Source: Botrytis cinerea B05.10
Lineage: Eukaryota; Ascomycota; Leotiomycetes; Helotiales; Sclerotiniaceae
NCBI RefSeq assembly: GCF_000143535.2
Contig: NC_037321.1
Location: 1,798,001-1,862,000 of the forward strand
Direction of reading: 5' to 3'
Length of the DNA: 64,000 nucleotides
Positions 1 to 10,717 of the stretch are shown piece by piece. Made by a program: the position numbers and the translations under genes. Below the pieces are notes generated by a model. That model had not been told where the DNA came from and ran no database searches. It saw only the letters and a list, made by a program, of their open reading frames with translations. Position 1 is the stretch's first letter. The number at the start of each line of letters is the position of its first letter.

Positions 1-335
1 TACGAGCAGCAAGACGAGAGTGGCTTAGTTGCTTATCTACTCAGCTGCAAGTGGCTGGAGCAAGATACTGGAGTCCGTGCACACTTCAAAGTTTAAGTGC
101 TGGCTGTGGGTAGGCGTCACGTGGGCGTGTAGGAAGCTGTAGCCTTGTGTTACGTCGTATCTACTAGACCTACCTGGCACATGCCCAGCACGTATATATA
201 CTATGTAATATTTAAATTGTACTGTAGCCTTGAGTCCATTAATCACATAACTCTCTTCCTTTTAAACAGGCTTTTCCTCTCCAGATCAAATCTGAAATCT
301 ACATCTTATTGTAGATGATCAGGAGCAAAACAATC
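1..335. other. Upstream region and 5' leader of the macro-domain gene
   Basis: No gene is supported here. The open frame on the minus strand (37-246) has no recognisable product. The last ~90 bases are pyrimidine-rich with CAG and TAG trinucleotides before the start codon, as is common in fungal leaders, so a small 5'UTR intron is possible but not demonstrable. Confidence 0.5.
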
Positions 336-1239
336 ATGTCTATTATATCAGCCACCGAGATACCGACTGTATCCCTTCTCTATCACTTGAAGAAGTTGAC
401 TCCCTACAAAACAACTGATGCAGACGAATTACCCCCAACTCCAAATCAATTCTTCAATGATCGCATCGGCTTGATTCGTGGTGACATCACCCATCTCGAA
501 GTCGACGCAATTGTTAATGCCGCCAACAACTCTTTGCTGGGTGGAGGAGGTGTTGACGGAGCTATTCATCGCGCTGCTGGTCCCGATTTGTTGAGGGAAT
601 GTCGAACTTTGAACGGTTGCAGGACTGGGTCAGCAAAGATCACCGACGCCTATGAACTTCCTTGTAAGAAAGTCATCCATGCTGTCGGACCGGTCTACGA
701 TAGCTATAAGCCCGAAGTTTCTGAACAAAATCTCGAAGGATGCTACAGTACAAGTTTGGATTTAGCGGTCGAGAATGGTTGCAAGACTATCGCGTTCAGC
801 GCCTTGAGCACCGGAGTTTATGGTTATCCCAGTGATGAAGCTGCCCCCGTCGCACTCATGACTGTTAGAAGATTCCTTGAAAGTAAGAAGGGTTCGAAGA
901 TGGAGAAGATTATTTTCTGCACCTTCGTTCCCAAGGATGTTGCCGCTTACAACGAATGGATTCCGTAAGTCTCTTCCATTTTCTGACAATTCGCTGGGTT
1001 AACAATAGGTTTACAGACGTATCTTTCCGACGGCCGAATCTAACGCCGACGACGATTGGGAGGAAGTCGACGAAGTTGAATCTGCTGAGAATGGAGCTGT
1101 GTTAGCAAAGGTTACTGGTTCAGCCAAGGGTGGTTCAGAAGCGAGCAAGGTTGAGCTTCCAGAAGTTCCAACTAAGGAGCCAATCGAGGATGAAGGACCT
1201 GCTGCAAAGAAGCAGAAGTCTAGCGATGATACGAACTAG
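336..1239 (+). CDS. MacroD-type macro-domain ADP-ribose hydrolase/deacetylase
   Basis: The predicted protein has 283 residues in two exons (336-964 and 1017-1239). The 52-bp intron starts GTAAGT and ends ACAG after a GTTAAC branch site. The macro domain spans roughly residues 43-210. It carries the MacroD hallmarks: GDIT, VNAANN (60-65), the glycine-rich GGGGVDG (69-75), IHRAAG and STGVYGYP (158-165), which bind ADP-ribose. Members of this family remove mono-ADP-ribose from acidic residues or deacetylate O-acetyl-ADP-ribose. The tail after residue ~210 is acidic ([11 protein letters not shown]) and ends with a KKQK patch that could be a nuclear signal; this is inference. An ATG at 315 would add seven residues, but 336 has A at -3 and I prefer it. 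A CAG acceptor was chosen over a TAG eight bases earlier because it keeps the frame to the TAG stop. Family assignment is firm; the substrate is not known. Confidence 0.92.
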
Positions 1240-1575
1240 TGATGATTTATGAAAGATTACGATTGATGATACTCCTGGAGTAATGGTTTTTGATACTAGT
1301 TAGCTAGATTTATGGAATACTAAAGCTCATGATACCAAATTTCTAATGCCTGCCATGCGAAGCTGTTCTCAAAGCTACCCCTCCTTGAACCCTCTCGTGT
1401 GCCCCGCCTTTTTCATGCTTATTAATCAACACAAGTATTTATCTCTCTTCATTAGACCTCCAGCTATGGATATCTGAAACTCCCCGTTGTCAAATCACAA
1501 ACACGGCCTCCATGAATTCTCTATAGTAATCACTTAGGTACCTGGCTCATCAACATTCATTGGCCAAGTTCGAAG
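1240..1575. other. Intergenic region between tandem genes
   Basis: This 336-bp stretch holds the 3' end of the macro-domain gene and the promoter and leader of the methyltransferase gene. It is AT-rich near 1260-1340. I see no RNA gene or repeat in it. Confidence 0.5.
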
Positions 1576-3238
1576 ATGTCGGCAGCTGCAAATATCTACA
1601 GAGAGGAGATCGACTTTGTAGCTCTGGGAAATGAAGACCCAGATTTTGGTAAACTGTAGGTTCTCAACCAAAGGAATGTCTTTCCACGTTCTTGACCTCA
1701 GCGACGAGAAATCGTTTATTCGGTTTGTTGTCGTATCTGCAATTTGTTCTAGATGTCTTCTGCGCCTGCTGAACATATCTCAGTTTGAAGTCAAATGGCC
1801 AATTGGAATTTAGCGATCCTAAATCGGTTCAGCAGCTCACAAAATCACTGTTGAAGCGGGACTTTGGTCTGAACTTGACACTTCCAGAAGACCGACTCTG
1901 CCCACCGGTAAGTCTAATCTAAGCTCCAACTGTATTTAATTACACATGTTATTTTGTTCCTTTAAGCTGAATGGATCAAGGTACCTAATAGGTTAAACTA
2001 CATAGTTTGGTTGCAAGAACTTATTGATACATCAAGTGATGATTATACCGACTCCTACAACCCTAATCGACAAGTTCATGGGCTTGATATTGGTACCGGA
2101 GCAAGTTGTATATATCCACTTTTGGGTTGTGCTCAACGTGCTTCATGGAGATTTACTGGAACAGGTATGTCCCCTGGGGGATTCTTTTTTTAATCGAGGA
2201 TAATCATTAATTATACTCAGATATCGATGACAGGAGCATTGCTTTTGCTAGAACTAATGTACAAAGTAATGGACTGCAAACTCGGATTCAGCTCATCCAG
2301 ACCAAACCAAATGGGCCGTTGATATCTCTTGATAAGACAGGTTGTGACAGGTATTTATTGTGATTCCCATAGAATAAAAGGAGGGTTTGTTGATAAGTCC
2401 AAGTTTAGACTTTACACTTTGCAATCCACCATTCTACACTTCAGCCGAGGACCTAATTTCTTCAGCATCCCTTAAACAAAGACCTCCATTTACAGCTTGC
2501 ACCGGTTCCGAAACGGAGATGGTCTGCAAAGGCGGAGAAGTATCTTTTGTCTCACAGATGATAGTTGAATCCTTGCAATTAAGAGATGGAGTTCAATGGT
2601 ATACTTCCATGCTAGGAAAGTTCTCAAGTTTATCGAAAGTCATTGAGCAGTTGAAGGAATACAAAGTCGACAACTATGCGGTGACAGAGTTCATACAGGG
2701 CACTAGGACAAGAAGGTGGGCGGTAGCGTGGAGCTTTAACGACAGAAGACCGAGTGCTGCAGTATCTCGTGGTTGTAAAAGTTTACAAAAGAGTCTACTG
2801 CCATTCCCAGCAGAGCAAACGATTACGGTAGGTCTGGTTTGTCCGCGAGCATGCTTTACAGTATCTTGAGTATTAAGTGGTCCCTAGGTTGGCATACACG
2901 ACAAAGCTGACATCGCTGCACGACTACACGATATGTTATCAAAACTTATCACGCTATGGAGCTGGGAGCCCGCGACATCCGTTGGTACAGGCTTCTGCGA
3001 GAAAGCCGTGTGGTCTCGAGCGTCACGCAGGCATCTAAACAAGACTAATGATGAGAAGTCAAATGTTGCCTCGAAAATTCTTCCTGGAGATATGGCTTTT
3101 GGGTTCAAAATCTCATTCGGGGATCCCGAGGAAGAACCTCCCGGAACTAAAGTTGTTATTCGATGGTTGAAAGGCCACGACAGTGTTTTATTTGAGAGCT
3201 TTTGTGGCATGATAAAAAGAAAGTTACAAGACATGTGA
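1576..3238 (+). CDS. METTL16-family RNA N6-adenosine methyltransferase
   Basis: Six exons (1576-1655, 1784-1907, 1981-2164, 2221-2350, 2398-2827, 2888-3238) join into one frame of 433 codons, giving 432 residues. The SAM-binding motif LDIGTGAS lies at 103-110, and the catalytic NPPF tetrad characteristic of METTL16/RlmF-type N6-adenine methyltransferases at 182-185, almost the same position as in the human enzyme. N-terminal residues 22-75 (LKSNGQLEFSDP, LLKRDFGLNL, PNRLNYIVW) match the fold that grips the RNA hairpin. Family members methylate A43 of U6 snRNA in its ACAGAGA box, and in animals also MAT2A hairpins. The protein is shorter than vertebrate METTL16 (562 residues) and appears to lack the vertebrate-conserved C-terminal regions. 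Introns are 128, 73, 56, 47 and 60 bp. The AAG acceptors of introns 2 and 4 are weak but are required by frame and homology. Confidence 0.9.
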
Positions 3239-4134
3239 TGTCAGCGCAATGAATTTTCCGAGCGCTATCTGCCGATCTGGGGAGCTACACAATAACTGTG
3301 ACGAGATACAAAGGATACACAGCCAAATCCAAAGTTCCTCGATCTAAATGAAAGGTTCTTTTTTGACAAACATTGATCCTGTGAGAGGGTTCGATTCAGC
3401 AACCAGGGCACAAATATATGGGTATGATCAATACGTGCATCCTTCCATTGCGAGTTGAAAGGAGATGAAGGGGGTTGGATTTGTAGTTCTAGTTACTTAT
3501 TATTAGTAAATTTGATGGACCTGGACGCAATGGACAATCCGTATCAATAACAAATCGTATTAATTTAAAACAATTCAAAAACACGAACAAGGCTGAGCGT
3601 TGGGATTATTAGTCAGTCGCGACCTAGTCGGCTAGTACGTACTATACTTCCTTACAAGCTTACCTTACCACCTTACCACCTTACCACCTTATCATCCCTT
3701 CCCCCGCTTCTTCCTCTCTTCTCCAAACCACCCAAATCATTATCGACGAGAGCAGATTTCGGGGGAAAGCATTTCTTTCACTTCTATGCGCAGTACTCCT
3801 TTTAATTCAATTTCACGTTTGTTGTCCTTGTTTGTCTTGCGATGTTTTTCTGCTACGTGATTCTCCCGAATACCAATCAATGTTATTGCGGTATTGATTG
3901 ATATTCACACCTTTATCATTTTTCTTCTGATTCGCTACGCCCACCCATTCATCAGTCCTTTATACTTTGGAAAGGTCGCCCATCACATTACGACTTAAAA
4001 CGGTGACGTCCAAGGCATTGATTTTGGCCTTAGAATTACATCACCACTCGATATCGGTGCTCTACTGTTGGCTGTACTACAAAAGTCTGCTCACGTTGGA
4101 TCTACGCTTCTAGACCAGGCCTGAATCCACAATC
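3239..4134. other. Intergenic region with pyrimidine-rich leader of the 2EXR gene
   Basis: These 896 bp hold no credible ORF. A short tandem run of TTACCACC units lies at about 3661-3695, followed by a long C/T-rich tract (3695-3730). These are typical of a fungal promoter and 5'UTR. The long spacing suggests most of the region belongs to the downstream gene. Confidence 0.5.
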
Positions 4135-5217
4135 ATGACAACCACCATAACCACGAGATTCAAGAACACTATTTCACATTCAGCAAGAGCAGACGACAGC
4201 GACAATGCATCACCCAACCTCTCCTCAACCTCTTTGGTTTCGCCTCCAAGAAAGAAAAAGAGGGAGTTAAACACATTATCTGGCATTATTACAGCTAAAT
4301 TTACCCAACGTTTCACGCGCTTCCTTGACCTACCAACTGAACTACGACTAATTGTCTGGGGATATGCATTTCCCGGTCCTGTCGTTCACGAATTATACCC
4401 CAGCTGTCCGACCAGCTCACCTTATAACTTCAAAACAAAACTTCGATCAAACAGGCGGCGAATTCCTGCACTTTTGCATGCAAGTCATGAATCACGAGGA
4501 GTCGCTTTGAACCATTACTGTCTAATGGCATACGATCCGCCGCCGGTGACAGAGCCCCGCGAGGCTGTTGCTGGAATCACGCCGTTTTACTTCAATCCTG
4601 CAATTGATACACTATTCCTAAATTGTGTGGCATCAATATTTCTCGACGTGAGGTGGTTTTTACTTGATGAAACACCGAAATCAATTGCGCCGATGAAAAA
4701 ATGGAAGAACGTAGCATTGGACAGTTTACATATGCGATTTGTGGCAGTGGTTGCGAGCGACCTACCAACACCACAACATAGGATTCGAGAGTTATTCCCA
4801 GATCTGGAAATATTAAGTATTGCGGTTGACAGTAGGAATAGTGCTAGAAGAAGATTAAGAGCGAGTTTAAGGCCAGGGCATGCGACGGAGCTGGTTACTG
4901 TAGGTGTGGATGATGTGGAGGGAAGTGATGAGATTGGCGTATATTTTGAAAAGGATTTTGGCATTGACCACCGCAATACTGGAGCGAGTTCGACAACAAA
5001 TTTGGCGGCGAGCGTTACCATCACTGAGGTAGACGATGACGAGGATGACATTCAAGAGGAACAAGCGGAGGATAATAGGATGCCGGAATTAAGGATGTGC
5101 AAAGTTAAGAGAGATAGGTTCTACGTAGGTCTGAAACAAGACTTCGTTTACTCCTATGTAGGAGCTATACAATTACTGAGAGCTGCACGCAGAAGAATAC
5201 TTAGAAGAGGTAGATAG
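4135..5217 (+). CDS. 2EXR-domain protein
   Basis: This is a single-exon gene of 360 residues. Residues ~60-165 match the fungal 2EXR domain: FLDLPTELRLIVWGYAFPGP at 63-82, then PALLHASHESRGVALNHY and YFNPAIDTLFL. 2EXR proteins form large, poorly characterised families in filamentous fungi; the name comes from two E-x-R motifs (here the ELR and ESR triplets). Before the domain lies a low-complexity Ser/Thr-rich segment and a PPRKKKRE basic cluster that may be a nuclear signal (inference). The C-terminal third holds an acidic stretch (EVDDDEDDIQEEQAED) and ends in a very basic tail (RAARRRILRRGR). The start has a good context, with A at -3. The gene is convergent with the HET-C gene downstream. 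The function is unknown. Confidence 0.85.
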   Translation: MTTTITTRFKNTISHSARADDSDNASPNLSSTSLVSPPRKKKRELNTLSGIITAKFTQRFTRFLDLPTELRLIVWGYAFPGPVVHELYPSCPTSSPYNFKTKLRSNRRRIPALLHASHESRGVALNHYCLMAYDPPPVTEPREAVAGITPFYFNPAIDTLFLNCVASIFLDVRWFLLDETPKSIAPMKKWKNVALDSLHMRFVAVVASDLPTPQHRIRELFPDLEILSIAVDSRNSARRRLRASLRPGHATELVTVGVDDVEGSDEIGVYFEKDFGIDHRNTGASSTTNLAASVTITEVDDDEDDIQEEQAEDNRMPELRMCKVKRDRFYVGLKQDFVYSYVGAIQLLRAARRRILRRGR

Positions 5218-5608
5218 GGATTGATGATGAATCAGGCTCAATGGTCAAGCTTTTGCTATAGCAAAACATCTCGATCTTATGACAGGAAATAACGAATTTA
5301 CAGTGCTTGGTAGTTGGAGATGTGGCAGGCTTATAAGCAATAATGAAGAATTGGCATGTGTTGACAGAATTAGGGATTCGTAAAGTCAATGCCGATTAGC
5401 ATGCACATACAAAATAAAAGCTTGCTAAGTTACATATACTTTTGTGGTATCATGCATACTTTGTTCATATTCTCTGCTCCTGTAGATTTGCTATTCTCCC
5501 AAAATATAACGCTTCATCATATCAAGTCGTTCAAAATTAATCGCTTACTCGCTCACTCACTCATACCTAAATCGACGGCCTTCTTATCTCTAGCATCTAC
5601 CCCCAAAC
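5218..5608. other. Intergenic region between convergent genes
   Basis: These 391 bp hold the 3' ends of two convergent genes. The AT-rich stretch 5270-5560 is suitable for polyadenylation signals. The 76-codon frame at 5389-5619 looks like chance and overlaps the 3' end of the minus-strand gene. Confidence 0.5.
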
Positions 5609-6480
5609 TTACCACTTAGCCTCCTTTCTGTCCAAAAATCCCTTCAAGATGGCGATCAAACTCTCCAATGAGCTCAACCACACTCTCAAAGCACCCTCGA
5701 CCTTGGAGTTGTCATCTCCAAGCTTAACGTAGAAATCTTTTCTGTATGGACAGGCGGACATGGCGGCGCTGAATATGGGCTTCACCATGAAGGAGTGGTG
5801 AGGTTTGAGTGTTTCGCCATAGGCAGCACGGAAGGATACGGAGAGTTCATCCGCGGGGGTGGCAAGGTTCTGGGAGAGCGCAATGCAGGTGAAGTCTAGA
5901 GCACTGTGGAGAGACGGGCTGTTAGCTTTGTGATTCAAAGTTTGTAAGAAGGGATACATCGGTTGGGAATATTGTGCCAATGCATGCCATCATGTCGGCA
6001 GATAATGATGGCAATAATAGTATGTAGAATTGTATGGAAATGACATACCGAACCAACCAAACTAAACCTTCGGTAGCGGCGTGCTTCTTGGTCTTGAGCT
6101 CATTAATGACCAATTCTTGGAGGGTCTCTGACTCTGCTGGTGCAGCAAGTTGTCTTTCGCGGATTTTCTGCCAGATCGTCAGCACAATTGTATTTGGTCA
6201 GCAGGGGACAATCATACCTTGATGTTACCAGTCATATCATTCTTAACTGGGTTGAATGCTACAGATCCCATCACATCTACAATTCATTAACTCGTTGCTT
6301 CTTAAGGAGAGACAGGAAGGGGCCCATACCAAAAAGAGTGGTGAGGGATTCGGCAGCTTGGAGAAACTCTGTGGTTGCAATGGCATTGTCCTTCTCCTTG
6401 TTGACGGGGACATCAACGAATGATTTATCGAGAGTATCGATGAAGGTTTGTCCAGGTGGGATTGTCTTGACAGTAGCCAT
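5609..6480 (-). CDS. het-c: HET-C2-type glycolipid transfer protein (GLTP fold)
   Basis: Four exons on the minus strand (6480-6330, 6276-6218, 6167-6049, 5903-5609) join to 208 codons, 207 residues, about the length of Podospora HET-C2. The GLTP glycolipid headgroup site is intact by alignment: Asp64, Asn68 and Lys71 in the motif KNDMTGNIKK, Trp107 in GLVWLVR, and His146 in PHHSF. These correspond to human GLTP Asp48, Asn52, Lys55, Trp96 and His140. Family members move glycosphingolipids such as glucosylceramide between membranes in the cytosol. In Podospora, het-c alleles also control heterokaryon incompatibility, so allelic variation is plausible but not visible here. Introns are 53, 50 and 145 bp; the last one is long. 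The gene shares a 1.7-kb divergent upstream region with the reductase at 8178. Confidence 0.93.
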
Positions 6481-7750
6481 TTTGAGTGAGTTTATTTGAT
6501 TTGATTGACTGGAGCAGACGGGTATAGAGATGAAGCTTGAAGTTGACAAGAAATTGAGAAAGATAGATAATGAGAGAGTGTGAATGAGAGCTTTCAGGAG
6601 AAGAACAGATATGGGGGAGCTTTAAGAGGAACCCTTTGTATGAAACTCGTGGCATGAATTGAATAGAGGGAGTCGGATGTTTGGGTGTTGGGTGGAATTG
6701 GTGGGGCAAAGGGAAAGCGGGGGTTGAGTGTTGGAAGTTTCCGTGCGAGCGAGGTCAGAACGGCGGTCAAGGATTCAAACTCGCGGCAGTGTGAAACTTG
6801 GGCAATCATAGTAGAGGATCTCGAGAGGATCTCAATGAAGATATATTATTTCGTGCAGACGATGATGTGGATTCAATCTGGAAAGCTCCATAGTCTCCAT
6901 CGTTCTCATGGTTCCCATGGTTCAAGTCCCTGAGTACCTACAGATTGCTGGGTACTTTGCCTTTTCTGTTTTAGTGGTATCTGTTTCTATGGAGTAGTTC
7001 TGTGCATAGAACCACATCTTCGAATCCAGATCTTCGTCTTCTTCCGATGTCGTACGTCTCGTGGGAGAAGTCAATATCGCCAACACGAATGGATTTCTTA
7101 TGTGCCCAAGGTGTCCATTCCATCATGTCGGATTCTTGTCTTGTTTCTAGTGGAACTCATGAAGACCGGCTTGAAAATGATATAGACCTCACTCATCCCG
7201 CCGTTTATTAGTTTGTGGGTGGGCAGGGAGTCAAGTAAAGCATCAGCGACGAGCCCTCCTCGATAATGAGTGACATTGTGGTATTATCAGGATTCTGAGT
7301 GGCGAAATGATGAGTGATCTATATCTCCTTGCCATTTGCATTCTTGGTATCTTGATGCATCATCATCCATGTGCTATCATGGCGCCTCAATCACTAAGAT
7401 TGGCTTTTTCGGCAACTTGATTTGCTGGTAGTATACGGACAACTGCATGCAAGAAGATTGTGTAATCGTTTCCGGTTCCAGCATTCATCCGTCGTTTTCG
7501 GGCAGTCGACGCTACCAAGCTGGGGTAGTAACATTGGTCATTGGACAGGTGACAAAGCCTCTCTATGTGCAAAGCTTACATCGACATTCCTAGAGATGAA
7601 AATCTCCGCACAACGCGATTAGTAAATATCTCAATGCTCAATTTTGTGACAAAGCAGCATTAAACTTAAGAAAGGGTAACGCCGCATGATTAAAGTATAT
7701 GATATCCTCATTCCTCCATTTCAGTTCTCGAACTTAGAAATGTAAAATCG
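6481..7750. promoter_or_regulatory. Divergent upstream region of the HET-C gene and the reductase gene
   Basis: There is no convincing gene. Several open frames of 60-94 codons (for example 6425-6709, 6685-6933, 7422-7622) lack recognisable products and overlap each other. The first ~250 bases next to the HET-C start are purine-rich on the plus strand and are probably its leader. The remainder is ordinary intergenic DNA that leads into the minisatellite at 7751. Confidence 0.5.
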
Positions 7751-8171
7751 AACTACAACATACTACAACATACTATAACATACTACAACATACTACAACA
7801 TACTACAACATACTACAACATACTACAACATACTACAACATACTACAACATACTACAACATACTACAACATACTACAACATACTACAACATACTACAACA
7901 TACTACAACATACTACAACATACTACAACATACTACAACATACTACAACATACTACAACATACTACAACATACTACAACATACTACAACATACTACAACA
8001 TACTACAACATACTACAACATACTACAACATACTACAACATACTACAACATACTACAACATACTACAACATACTACAACATACTACAACATACTACAACA
8101 TACTACAACATACTACAACATACTACAACATACTACAAACATACTACAACATACTACAACATACTACAACA
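7751..8171 (+). repeat. 10-bp minisatellite of about 42 units just before a start codon
   Basis: The unit TACTACAACA is repeated head to tail about 42 times. The first unit starts AA instead of TA, the third reads TACTATAACA, and one unit at 8131-8141 has an extra A; all others appear identical. The array ends 6 bp before the ATG of the reductase gene, so it must make up its 5'UTR and perhaps its core promoter. The high uniformity shows recent expansion or homogenisation. The transcribed strand would lack G entirely across ~420 bases, giving an unstructured A/C/T-only leader. There are no ATG triplets in the array, so it would not create upstream ORFs. Confidence 0.98.
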
Positions 8172-8177
8172 TACAAT

Positions 8178-9605
8178 ATGTCTACTGAAGGAAAATCCGT
8201 CTTCTTGACCGGGGGCAGTGGCTTCATAGCTTCTCATATCCTTTCTCTTCTGATTAAGGTATGCCTCCATTTATTAAGATATAATTTCGAGGGTATCTAA
8301 CGGACTTCGCAGAACGGATACAAACCTATTGCCAGTGTCCGGTCCCCTTCAAAAGTCAATCAAATTCTCAAACTTCATCCAGAATGGGTGGGAAAGGTTA
8401 GGTTTGTATTCGTACCTGAAATCACAACACCTGGAGCCTTTGATCATGTTCTCAGAGATCAAGCTGAAAAGGGCGGCTTCGATTACATTATTCATACCGC
8501 GTCTCCAGTCACATTTTCCGTCGAGGACGTGAAGAAAGACTTGATTGACCCAGCTGTTCATGGGTAATTACACAAGCCTGCACACTCTTATGGTCGATCT
8601 CTAACATTCACGAAAGCACTACCGAAATTCTCAGAGCGACTCACGAACTAGGGGGAAAGCAGGTGAAGCGTTTTGTTCTCCTCGGTAGTGCTGTATCCGT
8701 TCTTGATTCATTCGAAGATTTGAGTGCTCCTGAAGGCAAACCTTATAGCGAAGATGATTGGAACCCTGTCAGATTTCTTGGTCCTCGCAATATGGCATCG
8801 TGGCTAATTTTACCCCCAGGCGACTGAGCATGATGCAGTATCGTCTCAAAGCCCTCTCATCGGATACAATGTTGGCAAAAAAAATGCCGAACTAGCAGCC
8901 GTAAGCAAGCCCCTCTCCCGCCTTCAGAATGGAGCATGCAATTACATATTGGCTTGGTGATCCTTCTTTAAGGTTGCTAACACATTATTCACAGTGGCAC
9001 TTCATGAAAGAAACCGAGCCTTCTTTTGAACTTGTCGTGATCAATCCTGATGTAGTCATCGGCCCTATGCTCCAGCCTGTTCCCAGTCCCAAAAATGTTA
9101 ACGAAACCAACGAGTTCGCTTGCTATGCTTTTATTAATGGCACCCATAGAGCTGTCGGTGATGCAATGTTTGCCTTTTGGGATTTTGTAAGTTCTTCCTC
9201 GTCAGCTGTACACAATGCTTCCTCTTGCTCTTCATCAAACTAATGAATGCAAAGGTTGATGTACGCGATGTAGCTCTTTTACATGTCATCGCACTCACCT
9301 CTCCCCATATGGCTAACAAACGTCACATCATCTCCTCGGGCCCTCTCTCGCCCCAGTTGGTCGTGAATATCATTCGGAAGAATTTCCCTGAATTGGAAGG
9401 AAGGTTACCGAGGGGCGGTGATGAAAATGAAGTTTTCCCAAAAGGCCTGCGCCCTACCCCATTGAACAACGCCAGGAGTTTGGAAATAATTCGACAAGCC
9501 AAAGGTTGGGGTTGGAACTTCAAAACTTTGGAAGAATCCATAGTGGGCTCAGTAAGGTCATTGCTTGAGCTGGAGCAGAAATGGGGCTCTCAAGCTGCTC
9601 ACTGA
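8178..9605 (+). CDS. NAD(P)-dependent extended SDR reductase (dihydroflavonol-reductase/Gre2-like)
   Basis: Six exons (8178-8258, 8313-8563, 8617-8767, 8820-8900, 8995-9186, 9255-9605) join to 369 codons, 368 residues. The N-terminal TGGSGFIASH is the Rossmann dinucleotide-binding loop; the third glycine of the usual GxxGxxG is Ala18. The Tyr177-x3-Lys181 pair (YNVGK) is the SDR catalytic dyad. DYIIHTASPV, VINPDVVIGP and DVRDVALLHV are typical of the dihydroflavonol 4-reductase-like/Gre2 group, which reduces aldehydes or ketones with NADPH. The substrate cannot be told from sequence. Intron 3 (8768-8820 boundary) has a weak donor, GTCAGA; without its removal the frame stops at once. The start follows the minisatellite directly, with A at -3 uncertain; no better ATG exists upstream. 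No secondary-metabolite neighbours are present. Confidence 0.88.
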
Positions 9606-10110
9606 AAAGAGACTTCTGAACATTAGAAGCATTGCGAGAACTGTTGTATCTCCTTGAACGACCCTAAATTCTATTGTTTTTGGGGGAGGGGGAGGGGGGT
9701 TCAAACCGTATTGAAAATCTTAAAGTTATAGCTATGGCACATCAATGACGATACATTTCAGAACATATAGAACACATGCTTCATATTAAACCTTCTCCCT
9801 GAAACTCTCAAATATACCTAGCTGACTTGGCTGGCCCTGAACAAATTTTAGAGTTAATTTTTTACTTTCAGTGTCACCATGATCGTGACAGCTATTAATA
9901 TCTATGAATTCTTGGTGTCAGATGTCAAACGGCGCCCAATTCATCTGTCTTGCAGATCAATAGCAATTGTTCCCACCAACCTAATGTGATGATTCATTCC
10001 ATATAGCTTAGTCGAATTTTCTAATTCCTAATTCCAGGCAGGTCATCGGCTACCTTCATGTCGATTATACATGCCTCAGCATTAAAGGGCTTCACAAGAT
10101 AACTGTTGCC
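9606..10110. other. Intergenic region with a G-run
   Basis: This stretch contains the 3' end of the reductase gene. At 9682-9699 there is a run of G tracts of five, five and six bases separated by single A residues, which could form a G-quadruplex on the plus strand. I see nothing else in it. Confidence 0.5.
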
Positions 10111-10504
10111 ATGGCTATGGTAGAAGTCAAGTCCAGAGGTGTTGATATCTCTAGTTCAGAAGGTTTGAAAGAGAGATTAATGGCTGGTATGACAGCAAAG
10201 CAGCAAAAAGTCTTTCACGAGATCATCCAGTTGATTGACAAAGTCCCTAAGGGTATCTCACCTGGAAGGCTCTCACAGCTAAGTACTAAGTCACGCTTTC
10301 TTTCTGACTGGCCAGGAAACCTCTGTCGTTCATATCAACCAATTATTTAAAGCCAAATTAATTGCGTCAACGTTGTACAAGATTTGGCAATAACTCAATT
10401 TTAAGCGTGAACTGCCAGGCTAACGCACATGGGCGGCAACTGCAGTAACTAACGTTGAGATAGTCTCTAAAAATGCTCTCAAATCTCGATTGATTAATAA
10501 TTGA
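10111..10504 (+). CDS. Possible small or truncated gene at the edge of the AT-rich block
   Basis: An ATG with a good context (GCCATGG) opens a frame. Splicing out 10283-10463, with a GTACTA donor, CTAACG branch site and ATAG acceptor, would give 70 residues ending at 10504. The first 57 residues (MAMVEVKSRGVDISSSEGLK onward) are hydrophilic and look protein-like, with no known domain. A second open stretch, 10501-10717, in another frame runs straight into the TAG repeat at 10718. It may be another exon cut off by insertion of the AT-rich material. The splice model is only one option, and the gene may be a broken remnant or chance. Confidence 0.28.
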
Positions 10505-10717
10505 GAGAAATTGATGTGCTTCACAGGGCAGCGGGTCAGGCCATAACAAAAATTGTAAAGACCACAGAAGCGGAGAAGACAGTTTTGATCCATCCAGTTG
10601 GGAAGATGAAAAGAGAGATTCATACTACCCTAGATAATTTCACAACTGTCAGGACATACAATACAAATACAGTACAAGCAAATTTCAAGGTAGGATTCAA
10701 AAGCAGCAATCTTCCAA

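Noticed and set aside
315..335. Earlier ATG for the macro-domain gene
   Set aside because: It would add seven residues, but its context is poorer (T at -3) than that of the ATG at 336, and the added residues match no family feature. It cannot be excluded.
7751..8171. CRISPR-like array before the reductase
   Set aside because: The 10-bp units are directly adjacent, with no spacers, and the genome is eukaryotic; it is a minisatellite.
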